Notes under the pieces: generated by a model
What the model was told of the DNA's origin: nothing
Seen by the model: only the letters and a program-made list of their open reading frames with translations
The model's database searches: none
Program-made: the position numbers and the translations under genes
In this document: one piece after another, positions 18,002 through 27,093 of the stretch
Layout: each line of letters starts with the position of its first letter
Numbering within the stretch: the stretch's first letter is position 1
Assembly (NCBI RefSeq): GCF_900101885.1
Contig: NZ_FNAN01000016.1
Location: 170,796 to 234,795, forward strand
DNA length: 64,000 nucleotides
Source: Dyadobacter soli
GTDB lineage: Bacteria > Bacteroidota > Bacteroidia > Cytophagales > Spirosomataceae
Reading direction: 5' to 3'

Positions 18002-18640
18002 ATGAAGAAAATATTGTTAGTCGAAGATCATTTCCTGACCAGCACCGGGCTGAGAATCCTTTTGAATGAAATAGTGGAAGGCGCAGAAATCTACGAATCG
18101 GTGTCGTTTAAAGGCGCGATCCAGATATGCACTGCACAGGAGCTCGATCTGATCATGCTCGATATCGATATTCCGGGCGGGACCGGCTCGGAAATGGTAA
18201 AGCAATTCAGGAGCATGCAGCCGGATGTTAAGATTTTGGTATGCACCGGGTTTGACGAGACCGAGTATGCGCTGGAATACATTGCCGCCGGGGCCTCGGG
18301 CTTTGCTTCAAAATCATCCGAGCGGCACCAGATGCGCCTGGCCGTGGAGACGGTGCTGAACGGCAAACGTTACGTCAGCGAAAAGGTTCATCAGCAGTTA
18401 TTGGAAGGGATTTCGCAAAGGAGAGGCGAAGTCAGGGATTCATCCAAATCCACACCGCTTTCTGTTCGTGAGGAACAGATACTAAAACTGATACTGGAAG
18501 GCAAATGGAGAAAAGAGATCGCCTCGATTTTAAACATTAACCCCAATACAGTAAGCACTTACAAGGCCCGGATACTCGAAAAGATGAAAGTCAGCTCGGT
18601 ATTGGAATTGGCCGAAAAACTCCCTCTCAAAACGAATTGA
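18002..18640 (+). CDS. NarL/LuxR-type response regulator
   Basis: The ATG at 18002 (MKKILLVEDH) is the natural start; a GTG at 17996 would only add two residues. The 212-residue product has a receiver domain (acidic pair E8-D9, phospho-acceptor D54 in LDIDIPGG, late lysine K in SGFASKSS). Its LuxR-type helix-turn-helix lies at about 148-205 (PLSVREEQILKLILEGK, then IASILNINPNTVSTYKARIL). It presumably answers the kinase gene at 15535. The 170-base gap with a palindrome and its own -7 box suggests separate regulation. The S74-domain and T9SS genes that follow may be targets, but nothing in the sequence proves this. Confidence 0.9.
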   Translation: MKKILLVEDHFLTSTGLRILLNEIVEGAEIYESVSFKGAIQICTAQELDLIMLDIDIPGGTGSEMVKQFRSMQPDVKILVCTGFDETEYALEYIAAGASGFASKSSERHQMRLAVETVLNGKRYVSEKVHQQLLEGISQRRGEVRDSSKSTPLSVREEQILKLILEGKWRKEIASILNINPNTVSTYKARILEKMKVSSVLELAEKLPLKTN

Positions 18641-18740
18641 TCGGACAGGCCGGAATGCCTCCGCAGGATCATTGTGCCCATACATTATGTAACCATTCAT
18701 ATACTTAAATAGTCCTTTTGTTTATTTAACAACTTTACTC

Positions 18741-19907
18741 ATGAAAAAAACTACCTATTTCGCAGCTGCGATTCTTGCGCTGGCTGGCTCCGCTGCTTTT
18801 GCACAAACAGGAAACGTTGGAATTGGAACGTCGACACCCGGGAGCAAACTTTCTGTAAATGGTAACGTGGCCGTCGGCCAAAACTTCTCCAATTCCGCTG
18901 TGCCTGCAAATGGCGCCGCTATCGAAGGCCAATTGTCGGTCGGAACAACTACACCGGTCGGCATTGTCGAGATTGTGGCTGACAATAAGGGTGCAGCTGC
19001 CGGAAATGATCACTATTTCAAGGGATTCGGAAGCTCGAAAGCGCCAGGCATGTTTATGATGTCGGCAAATGGCACCTATGCTGCGCCAACTCCCATGGCC
19101 GACAACGAAATTATAGGAGGTGTTTATTTCAGCCCCTACCTTACCAATGGCTTCCACGCAACCAATTCCAGTATCCTTGGTATCTACAAAGGCGATGGTA
19201 CAACCCAGGAATCAGCACTAGCATTCTACACGACCGGCGTACAGGAAAGGATGCGGATCAATCAGGATGGCAATGTCACAATCGGCGTGGTTGAACCTTT
19301 GGAAGCTTTTAGTTCCGTCGCCAAACTTTCTACTCAGACTTCTTCTTCGGTAGGTCACTACATCAAGTCTTCGAGTGCCGACTTGAACGGTCTGTTGCTG
19401 CTGGAAAAAGAAAGTGCGCCGGTTAACGTGGACAACTTTATCATTTTCCGGGCGCAGGGAGCAAATCTGGGGCATATATCTTCCAACGGGGGAACGGGCG
19501 TTGTTTACAACACTACCTCGGATATACGCCTGAAAGAAAATATCCGCAACACAAAGTTTGGGATCGATGATGTAATGAAGATCCAGGTTAGCGACTATAA
19601 CTACAAAACGAACAAAACCTCCCAGCAGACCGGGTTCATCGCACAGCAACTCTATACCGTTTTCCCGAGCGTAGTTACGAAGGGAGGGGCCGATGTCTCG
19701 CAGCCGTGGACCGTCGATTACAGCAAACTTACACCGTTCCTAACCAAAGCGATCCAGGATCAGCAGGCAGAAATCGAAGCCTTGAAAAGAGAAAACGCAA
19801 GCCTGAAAAGTGGTGTAGCGGGGCTTAGCGATGAACTGAATGCATTGAAAGCCAGTGTCGAGCAGCTCATCGGCAACAGCGTGGCCGAAAAATCAGCTGC
19901 GAAGTAA
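18741..19907 (+). CDS. Cell-surface protein with S74 intramolecular chaperone domain
   Basis: A 388-residue exported protein (signal MKKTTYFAAAILALAGSAAFA). After the signal come tail-fibre-like phrases, NVGIGTSTPGSKLSVNGNV and LSVGTTTPVGIVEIVA. The C-terminal region begins SDIRLKENIRNTKFGID and continues TGFIAQQLYTVFP, the signature of the peptidase S74 / endosialidase chaperone domain, which trims itself after folding trimeric fibres. The end is a coiled coil (QAEIEALKRENASLKSG...LNALKASVEQLIG). Bacteroidota often encode such proteins next to T9SS cargo, as here (the next gene starts about 30 bases on). The likely role is a trimeric surface or secreted fibre; its partner is unknown. Confidence 0.85.
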   Translation: MKKTTYFAAAILALAGSAAFAQTGNVGIGTSTPGSKLSVNGNVAVGQNFSNSAVPANGAAIEGQLSVGTTTPVGIVEIVADNKGAAAGNDHYFKGFGSSKAPGMFMMSANGTYAAPTPMADNEIIGGVYFSPYLTNGFHATNSSILGIYKGDGTTQESALAFYTTGVQERMRINQDGNVTIGVVEPLEAFSSVAKLSTQTSSSVGHYIKSSSADLNGLLLLEKESAPVNVDNFIIFRAQGANLGHISSNGGTGVVYNTTSDIRLKENIRNTKFGIDDVMKIQVSDYNYKTNKTSQQTGFIAQQLYTVFPSVVTKGGADVSQPWTVDYSKLTPFLTKAIQDQQAEIEALKRENASLKSGVAGLSDELNALKASVEQLIGNSVAEKSAAK

Positions 19908-19939
19908 TCGTCCCATTCTCTATTTCAATGGATTTAACT

Positions 19940-21436
19940 ATGAAAAGAAAGCACATCAACATGGCCGTCGGCGGCATGCTGTTACTCGGCTTGCAGCATG
20001 CCCATGCCCAGGTGTTTGTTGACGGGACCACATTCAATAATTTTGGCTACGTCAGCAACTACGACACGCACACGGAGGTTACCGGCGCTGCCGGCTCCGC
20101 GTATACCGCTGCATTCGGCGCGATATTCGACCACTTCGAGTCGGCCACCAACACCCTGCGGGTAAATGGCGCCTACAATGCGAACGGTAACGGTGGCAGC
20201 ACCGACAATTTCAACGGCCCGTTGGGCTCGCCAGGCACACAGGAGGTGAGTGGCACAGTCGTTCCGAACTTTTCGACTTTGGTATTGAAAAACGGCACCG
20301 CAAGTTTGTTCAACATCACCAATACCGCCGGAGCGAACGTTTTTACGCAAGCAAGTTTTCAGAACGGAATCACGACCACCGTGAGGGGCAACACGTCAGC
20401 CGGCGAGCTGCGTTTTCAGAATGGCGCATCGTATACGGGTGGCAGTACCGATGCCCAGCACGTCAATGGATACGTAGGCAAAGTAGGAAATGGAGCATTC
20501 AATTTTCCGGTCGGTAGTGGCAGCGACTCGCGTATACTCAGCATCTCCGCGCCCGCAAGCGTAACCGCACACCTGTCCACGGCTTATGAGACTTCTAATG
20601 TGGAAGCCGCCACTGCGGTGTCCGATCCGGTGGAATCGGTATTCACACTGGGGAGCTGGGACTGGATCGCGGGCAGCCCGGCGGACGACGATGGCCTGGC
20701 TATCACTGTTTCCATGCCCGACGTATCCGGCTTTGCAGCGACGGCCAACCTGCGGTTAATCGGCTGGAACGGCTCGGAGTGGACAGACCTGAGCGGCGCT
20801 GCGAATGCGACCGGCACCACGGAAGGGAGTACCATTAGCGGCACCATTCCAGCTGGCGTAAGCATTACCCAGATCGGCATCGGATCTATCGCACCGCCGT
20901 TGCCGGTAACATTGGTTGCATTCGATGTTTTGTCCGAAAACCAAACGGCGCTCCTTTCCTGGTCGACAACCATGGAGACTAACAGCGAGTCGTTTGAAGT
21001 CCAGCGCAGCATCGATGCCCGCAACTGGGCGCCGATCGGGTCAGTGAGGTCGCACGGAGAAAGCAGTTCTCTGAAAGAATACAAGTTCAGCGACAATGCT
21101 CCGCTGTCGGGCAAGAATTACTATCGCCTGAAAATGATCGACAACGACGGTACATTCGCTTACAGCCGCATTCGTACAGCTGAATTTGGCGGTGTGCTGG
21201 CACTATGGCCCAACCCGGCGGTCGATAAAATTACGGTTCGCACGGGCGTTGCCAATTCGGTTTCCCGCATTCAGATTGTCTCAACCGCGGGAAATGTCGT
21301 TTTGGAACGCAGCCAGCCGAATGGCTTCGAGGGCGATCAGGCAATAGATATCAGGAATCTCAGAACCGGTACATACATTGTCAGGCTGATTCTACCTGAT
21401 GGATCGGTTAACACACACAGGTTTGTGAAAAAGTAG
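19940..21436 (+). CDS. T9SS cargo protein with C-terminal sorting domain
   Basis: ATG at 19940 (MKRKHINMAVGGMLLLGLQHAHAQ) gives a signal peptide directly; ATG at 19928 adds four residues. The 498-residue product has a glycine/asparagine/threonine-rich repetitive body. An Ig/FN3-like module at about 315-410 follows (PVTLVAFDVLSENQTALLSW, then NYYRLKMIDNDGTFAYSRI). The last 80 residues (LWPNPAVDKITV ... GTYIVRLILPDGSVNTHRFVKK) match the type A sorting domain used for export by the type IX secretion system. It is probably a secreted or surface-bound adhesin-like protein, co-transcribed with the S74-domain gene and closed by a strong terminator. No catalytic motif is visible. Confidence 0.88.
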   Translation: MKRKHINMAVGGMLLLGLQHAHAQVFVDGTTFNNFGYVSNYDTHTEVTGAAGSAYTAAFGAIFDHFESATNTLRVNGAYNANGNGGSTDNFNGPLGSPGTQEVSGTVVPNFSTLVLKNGTASLFNITNTAGANVFTQASFQNGITTTVRGNTSAGELRFQNGASYTGGSTDAQHVNGYVGKVGNGAFNFPVGSGSDSRILSISAPASVTAHLSTAYETSNVEAATAVSDPVESVFTLGSWDWIAGSPADDDGLAITVSMPDVSGFAATANLRLIGWNGSEWTDLSGAANATGTTEGSTISGTIPAGVSITQIGIGSIAPPLPVTLVAFDVLSENQTALLSWSTTMETNSESFEVQRSIDARNWAPIGSVRSHGESSSLKEYKFSDNAPLSGKNYYRLKMIDNDGTFAYSRIRTAEFGGVLALWPNPAVDKITVRTGVANSVSRIQIVSTAGNVVLERSQPNGFEGDQAIDIRNLRTGTYIVRLILPDGSVNTHRFVKK

Positions 21437-21445
21437 ATTGAAACA

Positions 21446-21487
21446 AAAAGCGGCAGACTTTGGCTAATAAAGTCTGCCGCTTTTGTT
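21446..21487. terminator. Bidirectional hairpin terminator
   Basis: A stem of about 16 bp pairs AAAAGCGGCAGACTTT with AAAGTCTGCCGCTTTT around a 7-base loop. It is followed by TTTTGTTTT on the plus strand and preceded by A-runs for the minus strand. It separates the converging T9SS-cargo and ABC-F genes. Confidence 0.85.
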
Positions 21488-21504
21488 TTGGAAAGCACCA
21501 TGGG

Positions 21505-23142
21505 CTATTTGGCAAGTTGCAAATCCGCGATGCTTTTAATCCGGTTACGTTCCAGAAACGCATCAATGGTTTCAAAATGCTCGATGACCCGTTTGTCTTT
21601 GAACTCGAATACTTTTTGGGATAATCCCTGCAAAAAGTCGCGATCGTGGGAAACCAGTACCAATGTTCCGTCAAAGTTCCTGAGGGCTTCTTTCAAAACA
21701 TCCTTTGACTTTAAATCGAGGTGGTTTGTAGGTTCATCGAGAATCAGCAGGTTCACAGGTTCCAGGAGCAGCTTCACCATGGCGAGCCGCGTTCTTTCCC
21801 CACCCGACAGCACACTTACTTTTTTGTCGATATCCTCGCCCTGAAACATGAATGCGCCGAGGATATTTTTGATCTGGGTTCTTACATCCCCTTCCGCTAC
21901 TTCGTCTACCGTCTGAAAAATAGTCAGATTGGGATTTAGCAGCGAGGCCTGGTTTTGCGCAAAATAGCCGACCTTGACATTATGCCCCAGCTGGCAGGTC
22001 CCATCGACATTGAGCTCGCCCATGATGGCTTTGATCATCGTGGATTTACCTTCCCCGTTCCGACCCACAAAAGATACTTTTTCTCCTCTCGAAATGGACA
22101 TGCTTGCATTCTTGAACACGACATGATCCCCATAAGATTTTGAAACATCTTTCACGGTAACCGGATAGTCGCCCGACCGCGGCGAAGGTGGGAAGCGAAG
22201 TTTCAGGGCCGAATTATCTATTTCGTCTATTTCAATGATTTCCAGTTTCTCCAACATGCGTTCGCGGGAAGAAACCTGGTTGGTTTTGGAATAAGTCCCC
22301 CGAAACCGCTCGATGAACTGCATATTGTCGGCAATCATCTTCTGCTGTTCCTGGTACGCCTTCATTTGGTGTGCCCTGCGTTCCTCGCGCAATACCAGGT
22401 AATGCGAATAGTTGGCCTTGTAGTCGTAAATGCGGCCCATGGTCACCTCAATCGTGCGGTTGGTGATGTTGTCGATGAAGGCACGGTCGTGGGAAATCAC
22501 CATTACCGCATTGGCCTTGTTCACCAAAAAATCTTCCAGCCAGATCACCGACTCGATATCGATGTGGTTGGTAGGCTCATCCAGCAAGATCAGGTCCGGC
22601 TTTTGCAACAGTATTTTGGCAAGCTCGATACGCATCCGCCATCCTCCGCTGAATTCCTTGGTTTGCCGTTGAAAATCCTCCGGCCTGAATCCCAGTCCTT
22701 TCAAAGCTTTCTCCACCTCGGCGTCATAATTGACCTCTTCCAGCTGATAGTATTTTTCACCCAGCTCGGTCACCTGTTCGATGATGGCCATATATTCCTC
22801 ACTATCGTAATCTGTGCGGGTTTCGAGCGCAAGGTTGAGCTTATCCATTTCGGTGCGCATTTCAAAAACCTGCTTGAATGCCTTCGCCGCTTCTTCGAAA
22901 ACCGTACAGTTGTCTTCGGTCAGCAGATGTTGCGGCAGGTAGGCGATAACGGCATCCTTGGGCGCACGTACATGGCCGCGCGTGGCTTTTTGCTCACCGG
23001 CGATAATCTTCATCATGGTGGACTTCCCGGCGCCATTTTTACCCATCAGGGCAATTTTATCAGTAGGATTAATAACGAAGGAAACTTCGCTAAAAAGGGT
23101 AGAACCGCTAAACTCGACGGCCAAATTTTCAACTGTAATCAT
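21505..23142 (-). CDS. ABC-F family ribosome-associated ATPase
   Basis: A 545-residue soluble protein with two ATP-binding cassettes and no membrane segment. Walker A motifs are GKNGAGKST (residues 34-42) and GRNGEGKST. Signature motifs are FSGGWRMRIE and LSGGERTRLA, and Walker B/D-loop motifs are LLDEPTNHID and ILDEPTNHLD. Between the cassettes is the long charged linker (ERRAHQMKAYQEQQKMIADNM ... SSRERMLEKLE) that in ABC-F proteins reaches the ribosomal P-site tRNA. It most resembles the YbiT/Uup housekeeping groups, which help stalled or slow ribosomes. A resistance role cannot be ruled out, but the ordinary linker does not suggest one. Confidence 0.92.
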   Translation of the reverse strand: MITVENLAVEFSGSTLFSEVSFVINPTDKIALMGKNGAGKSTMMKIIAGEQKATRGHVRAPKDAVIAYLPQHLLTEDNCTVFEEAAKAFKQVFEMRTEMDKLNLALETRTDYDSEEYMAIIEQVTELGEKYYQLEEVNYDAEVEKALKGLGFRPEDFQRQTKEFSGGWRMRIELAKILLQKPDLILLDEPTNHIDIESVIWLEDFLVNKANAVMVISHDRAFIDNITNRTIEVTMGRIYDYKANYSHYLVLREERRAHQMKAYQEQQKMIADNMQFIERFRGTYSKTNQVSSRERMLEKLEIIEIDEIDNSALKLRFPPSPRSGDYPVTVKDVSKSYGDHVVFKNASMSISRGEKVSFVGRNGEGKSTMIKAIMGELNVDGTCQLGHNVKVGYFAQNQASLLNPNLTIFQTVDEVAEGDVRTQIKNILGAFMFQGEDIDKKVSVLSGGERTRLAMVKLLLEPVNLLILDEPTNHLDLKSKDVLKEALRNFDGTLVLVSHDRDFLQGLSQKVFEFKDKRVIEHFETIDAFLERNRIKSIADLQLAK

Positions 23143-23202
23143 CTTCTCATTTTTTGAAGCCGCAAAGCTACGATTATAGGATGGAAAGAGACGAAAAAAG
23201 TC

Positions 23203-24198
23203 TCAGTCCAATTTTTGAGAAGCGGTCGTCATCGGTACAATCACTTCGTTTCCCTTCACACTGAAAGTATAAACCCCGGCTTGCGCATTCCATTGCTTCA
23301 CCACCGGCACTATGCGCGTCCTGCGCGGGCCGACTTTGTCAGGGGAATTGTGAATGTGGTATACGTAGTACAATTGCTTGTCCAGCCCTTCAAACAGGTC
23401 ACCGTGCCCCGATCCGTTTTCGCCGACTATGGAACGTTGAATGATGGGGTTGTTCTTAGATTTCACCCAGGGCCCGTATGGCGAATCGGCGACGGCATAG
23501 CCAATGGCGTAATCGATGTTCTGGAAATGGTTGGCCGAGTAAAACAGGTAATACTTGTTTTTCAGTTTTATCACCGTCGGCCCTTCCATAATGGGGCCCG
23601 ATTTAAAGTTGGGCGTCGATTCCCAGGGTTCTGTCTGGTTGAAACATCTTTTCAGGGTCTCGGGTTTTATCTTTCCTGCTTGCATATCGAACTCAGCTGC
23701 ATATAAATAGTTGCCTTTGTCGAAGCGTACGCAATAGAGGTAGTATTTGCCATCCGTATCCTTGAAAATATAGGAATCGATATTCTTTTCGGAGCCGTCG
23801 ATAGGGCCGATTTCTTTCTGCCTGTATGGCCCCAACAGCGATTTTGACTCAGCCAGGACGGTTTGTTCATCGGCCGTATAGGTCATATAATAAGTACCCT
23901 TGTCCCTGAAAATTTGCGGTGCCCAGAATCCCTTGGTGCCGAAGGTGTGGTCGCCTTTGGTCAGGATCATACCCAGCGAATCTTTTAACTTGGCCGGTAC
24001 TATCCACGTTTTCAGGTCCCTGGATTCCAGAAAGGCAAAGCCTTGCGGCCCGTCGTTCCCGCCTTTTGAGCCGGTAAGGTAATACTTGCCTGCCTCAACA
24101 TAAATGGTTACGTCCGCAAAAAAGATTTCCCGCTTTTCCTGTGCCGATACCTGCAATACGGAGAGTAAGAGGAAAGTGTAGGCAAGAATGGTTTTCAT
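23203..24198 (-). CDS. Glycoside hydrolase family 43 protein
   Basis: A 331-residue secreted protein (signal MKTILAYTFLLLSVLQVSA) with the single five-bladed propeller length of GH43 enzymes. Family landmarks are the first-blade aspartate in FFADVTIYVEAGKYYLTG (D29), the blade phrase FWAPQIFRDKGTYYMTYT, and the proposed acid glutamate in GPIMEGPTVIKLKNKYYLFYS. These enzymes usually release arabinose or xylose from arabinan, arabinoxylan or related glycans. It lies 55 bases downstream of the LytTR regulator on the same strand, so it may be expressed with that two-component system. The substrate is not fixed by what is visible. Confidence 0.85.
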   Translation of the reverse strand: MKTILAYTFLLLSVLQVSAQEKREIFFADVTIYVEAGKYYLTGSKGGNDGPQGFAFLESRDLKTWIVPAKLKDSLGMILTKGDHTFGTKGFWAPQIFRDKGTYYMTYTADEQTVLAESKSLLGPYRQKEIGPIDGSEKNIDSYIFKDTDGKYYLYCVRFDKGNYLYAAEFDMQAGKIKPETLKRCFNQTEPWESTPNFKSGPIMEGPTVIKLKNKYYLFYSANHFQNIDYAIGYAVADSPYGPWVKSKNNPIIQRSIVGENGSGHGDLFEGLDKQLYYVYHIHNSPDKVGPRRTRIVPVVKQWNAQAGVYTFSVKGNEVIVPMTTASQKLD

Positions 24199-24253
24199 TT
24201 AAATGAATTGGTTTTCAGGTTATTGAAACAGATTTTTGTTAAAACTATATGGG

Positions 24254-25006
24254 TTAAAGCCCGTTCTGCAACGCCAGCCGCACGGCATCCTTTTTCATGC
24301 GTGAAACGGGAATCTTTGCGCCGTCTTCCAGCAGAAGGTAGCCGCTATCTTCTTTCAGCAGGCTTTTAATATACAGCTTGTTTACCAGATGCGAATGGTG
24401 GCAGCGCAGGAAACCATAGCCGGTCAGTGTTTCGTCGTATTCGAACATCGGTTTCGAAACGAGTAGCTTCTCGCCCCCGCGCAGAAAAAATGCGGTGTAA
24501 TTGTTTTCGGCCACACATCGGATGATGTCGGAGGTTTTTACGAATCGTGTTTCCCTGGCGGATGAAAGCGCGATCCGGTGCTCGGATTTCTGCCTGGATT
24601 CCATCAGCAAATGCATCAGGTTTTGCAGCTGGGCATTCTGTTTTTTCTCCGCAATCTTTCCTTCCGCACGCTGAACGGCTTGTTGCAGCTCCTGCGGGTC
24701 AATGGGTTTCAAGAGGTAGTCGATCGCCGAAAATCGGATAGCCTGAATGCCGTACTGCTCGAAGCCAGTCACGAAAATGACCTCGAAATCGTAGCTCGAA
24801 AGCGATTTGAGCAGATCGAAACCATTTTTTCCGGGCATCTGGATGTCGAGGAAAACCAGCTCCGGGCGGGTCTTCAAAATCAGTTCAATGCCTGCATCTG
24901 CATTACCTGCGTGCCCGGCTACGCTTACAGCCGGGCAGTAGCGTGTCAGCAGTTCGCGAAGGTTATCAATGTTGTTAGGTTCGTCGTCGATGATGATCGC
25001 CCGCAT
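24254..25006 (-). CDS. LytTR-type response regulator
   Basis: The ATG at 25006 overlaps the stop of the kinase gene by one base and gives a 250-residue protein starting MRAIIIDDEP; an ATG nine bases upstream is possible. The receiver domain has the acidic cluster D7-D8 and phospho-acceptor D54 (VFLDIQMPGKNGF). The C-terminal LytTR DNA-binding domain is seen from ALSSARETRFVKTSDIIRC through GYGFLRCHHSHLVNKLYIKS. This is a standard partner for LytS/YpdA-type kinases. The tight overlap with the kinase makes the pair certain; the downstream GH43 gene is a candidate target. Confidence 0.93.
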   Translation of the reverse strand: MRAIIIDDEPNNIDNLRELLTRYCPAVSVAGHAGNADAGIELILKTRPELVFLDIQMPGKNGFDLLKSLSSYDFEVIFVTGFEQYGIQAIRFSAIDYLLKPIDPQELQQAVQRAEGKIAEKKQNAQLQNLMHLLMESRQKSEHRIALSSARETRFVKTSDIIRCVAENNYTAFFLRGGEKLLVSKPMFEYDETLTGYGFLRCHHSHLVNKLYIKSLLKEDSGYLLLEDGAKIPVSRMKKDAVRLALQNGL

Positions 25007-26658
25007 CAGAGCCATTTTTTGAATGTCAGTATTACTATCGTCCCCTCATTGCCGGAAGCCACTTCCATAGCGATCCGGTATTTTTGTTTGTTCAAAAGTT
25101 TGATCCGCTCGTGGGTGAGCGCGAGGCCTTTGCCTTGTGTTTGCCGGTCGGTGTCGAAACCGTGCCCATTGTCGCGAATGCTGATCAGCAGGTCTTCATG
25201 CTCCGTTTTGAACGTCACTTCCAGCATCCCTGCAGCGCCCAGCCCTGAGATCCCATGCTTAACCGCATTTTCTACCACCGGCTGTATGAGCAGCGATGGC
25301 ACTTCGAGCTGCGTTTGCCGCACCGTTTCATCCGTTGCAATCGCGTAGCGGAAGCCGAAACGGAGCTGTTCCAGCTGGATGTAATTTTCAATATTCGTCA
25401 TTTCCACGTCCAGCGGCACCATCTCACGTCCGGAATTTTGAAGCGTATTGCGCAACAGTCGGCTGAAACCCGTCAGGTAAGTATTGGCCCGGTCTATTTC
25501 GCTCTTATTGATCAGCCCTTGCAGCGATCCCATCGCATTGAATACGAAATGGGGGTTTAGCTGCGATTGGATAGACTGTAATTCGAGGTTGGTTTTTCGC
25601 GCCTGGTCACGCGCTTTCCGCAGCCGTTTCCGGAAATAAAAGTACATAATCACGCCCGCCAGGATGGTAGTAAGCCATAATTTGGTCATCAGCACCATTC
25701 CAACCAGCCATAGCAGCGTCCTGGCATTGTAGGCGAAACTGTTGATCCAGGTGTGATCAATGGCAAATGCATAACTGCCGTAATTTCTCTCGTTCGCCGT
25801 GTAACTGTATTGGATTTCGTACGGTCCATCCACGAGCCACGACCAGTTCCCATTCACGTGTTCCAGCAAAAAATGGGGGGTGATTTCGCTGGTCGTTCCG
25901 ATCCATTGCCCCTTCTTACCGATTCTGTACGAAATGCGCGATGGCCGTACTTTGCCATCATAGTATGCCCTTTTGAATCCAAAAACAGGCTCGGCTTCTG
26001 CGATGGACAGCGAGTCGGGCACGGCATTGGGCTTGGAGTAGGTGTTAGGCGCCCTGTTGAAGAAATGCATAAACTGCCGTAATCCAGAGGTGTCGCGGAT
26101 GTCGGCGGCATAATGGTGCCTGACGTCGACGTAAAATAGCTCGGGCTTCGGGTAAATCCATGAAATCAGTAACTGGCTGATCAATCGCGCATTACTGTCA
26201 AACAACGAAACGGTAGTAGAGTCGCTTCGGAAAGGGAGCAGCGCCGCAGCATTGCATTGCTCGCCATTCAATTGATAATAAGCGATATCTGGAATATCCT
26301 CCCGCGTACGCACCGGCTCGCCATCGACTTTCAGTACGTAATCTGCCGGTAAACTTGCCGGATTTCGAATGACCAGCGTCATTCGTTCAGCCATTCTTCC
26401 GGCGGTAACATGGTACACACTCGGCCCCACATTGCTTACGGTCGGCTTTGTAACGGTATCCATCACCGCATAGCGCGGAATGTCCCGTTTTTCATGCGTT
26501 GTAAAGCTGTGGACGATCAGGTCCAGGCGGGGTTCACGGGTTTTTTCATCAATGAGAAAACGGCTGCCCGCCGGGTCGAGGACGAGTGTCTGCGCGTTGA
26601 GGTGGGTAATTGCGACTAACAAAAAGAACAGCATTAACGCATATTTCCGCTTTTTCAT
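25006..26658 (-). CDS. LytS-like sensor histidine kinase
   Basis: ATG at 26658 opens a signal peptide (MKKRKYALMLFFLLVAITHLNA) and is preferred to the longer frame from 26697. The 550-residue product has an exported sensor region of about 300 residues with no family I can name. Two hydrophobic stretches lie around TLLWLVGMVLMTKLWLTTILAGVIMYFYF. The His_kinase domain follows, with phospho-acceptor in LNPHFVFNAMGSLQ and the box LRNTLQNSGREMVPL, then an ATPase domain (ENAVKHGISG, DNGHGF, GKGLALTHERIKLL). It is the partner of the overlapping LytTR gene. The target genes are unknown apart from the neighbouring GH43 gene as a guess. Confidence 0.9.
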   Translation of the reverse strand: MKKRKYALMLFFLLVAITHLNAQTLVLDPAGSRFLIDEKTREPRLDLIVHSFTTHEKRDIPRYAVMDTVTKPTVSNVGPSVYHVTAGRMAERMTLVIRNPASLPADYVLKVDGEPVRTREDIPDIAYYQLNGEQCNAAALLPFRSDSTTVSLFDSNARLISQLLISWIYPKPELFYVDVRHHYAADIRDTSGLRQFMHFFNRAPNTYSKPNAVPDSLSIAEAEPVFGFKRAYYDGKVRPSRISYRIGKKGQWIGTTSEITPHFLLEHVNGNWSWLVDGPYEIQYSYTANERNYGSYAFAIDHTWINSFAYNARTLLWLVGMVLMTKLWLTTILAGVIMYFYFRKRLRKARDQARKTNLELQSIQSQLNPHFVFNAMGSLQGLINKSEIDRANTYLTGFSRLLRNTLQNSGREMVPLDVEMTNIENYIQLEQLRFGFRYAIATDETVRQTQLEVPSLLIQPVVENAVKHGISGLGAAGMLEVTFKTEHEDLLISIRDNGHGFDTDRQTQGKGLALTHERIKLLNKQKYRIAMEVASGNEGTIVILTFKKWL

Positions 26659-27093
26659 GCCTTTCAGGTTTGGTTCAGGACAAAATTGTGAAGGCATTTT
26701 GGCGGATAATAGTGGAAATGTGGCGATGGCGCCTGTCGATGTGTAAAATGCAAGCGACGGACAAAACTAATGAGTCACTTCAAAAATTCCGGAAATCTCT
26801 CATCGTCGCGTGGGGGGCACCTGGCAGCCGGTTTGTTCCGGTTTGCTTAAAAAATACTTCCTGCCTGGCTCAAAAATGTAACATAGGCGATGGTTTCTGT
26901 AACATGAAACACGAAAAAATTGCACTATGTGAATATATATTTGTGCTCAATTGTGCTGATGGGAAGATTTGCCGGATCGTGACGAAGCGTCTGTTACGGC
27001 AAAGTTCTTCCAGACATAAGTTTTCTGCTTTGTGCCAATGGTCGCGGGATCATTGGGAAGATTCCTTCTACAAACCTTTTATTCATTTTCATT
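26659..27093. other. Intergenic region between the LytS-like kinase and susC
   Basis: This 435-base divergent gap holds no credible gene. Its right half contains a direct repeat and -7 box for susC (26877-26943), described separately. A leader of about 145 bases follows, including the inverted repeat CCAATG/CATTGG at 27035-27056. Nothing recognisable is seen for the minus-strand kinase promoter. Confidence 0.6.
26877..26943 (+). promoter_or_regulatory. susC promoter with candidate HTCS operator
   Basis: TGTAACAT occurs at 26877-26884 and again at 26898-26905, a direct repeat with a 21-bp period (13-base spacer). Thirty bases after the second copy is TATATTTG (26936-26943), a full -7 box, with no proper -33. 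The same repeat, period and distance occur before the HTCS gene at 32164-32230. A 21-bp period is two helical turns, as expected for a pair of AraC-type binding sites. Confidence 0.7.

Noticed and set aside
27035..27056. CCAATG/CATTGG inverted repeat in the susC leader
   Set aside because: The arms are only 6 bp with a 10-base loop and no known riboswitch features; it is probably chance or a minor hairpin.
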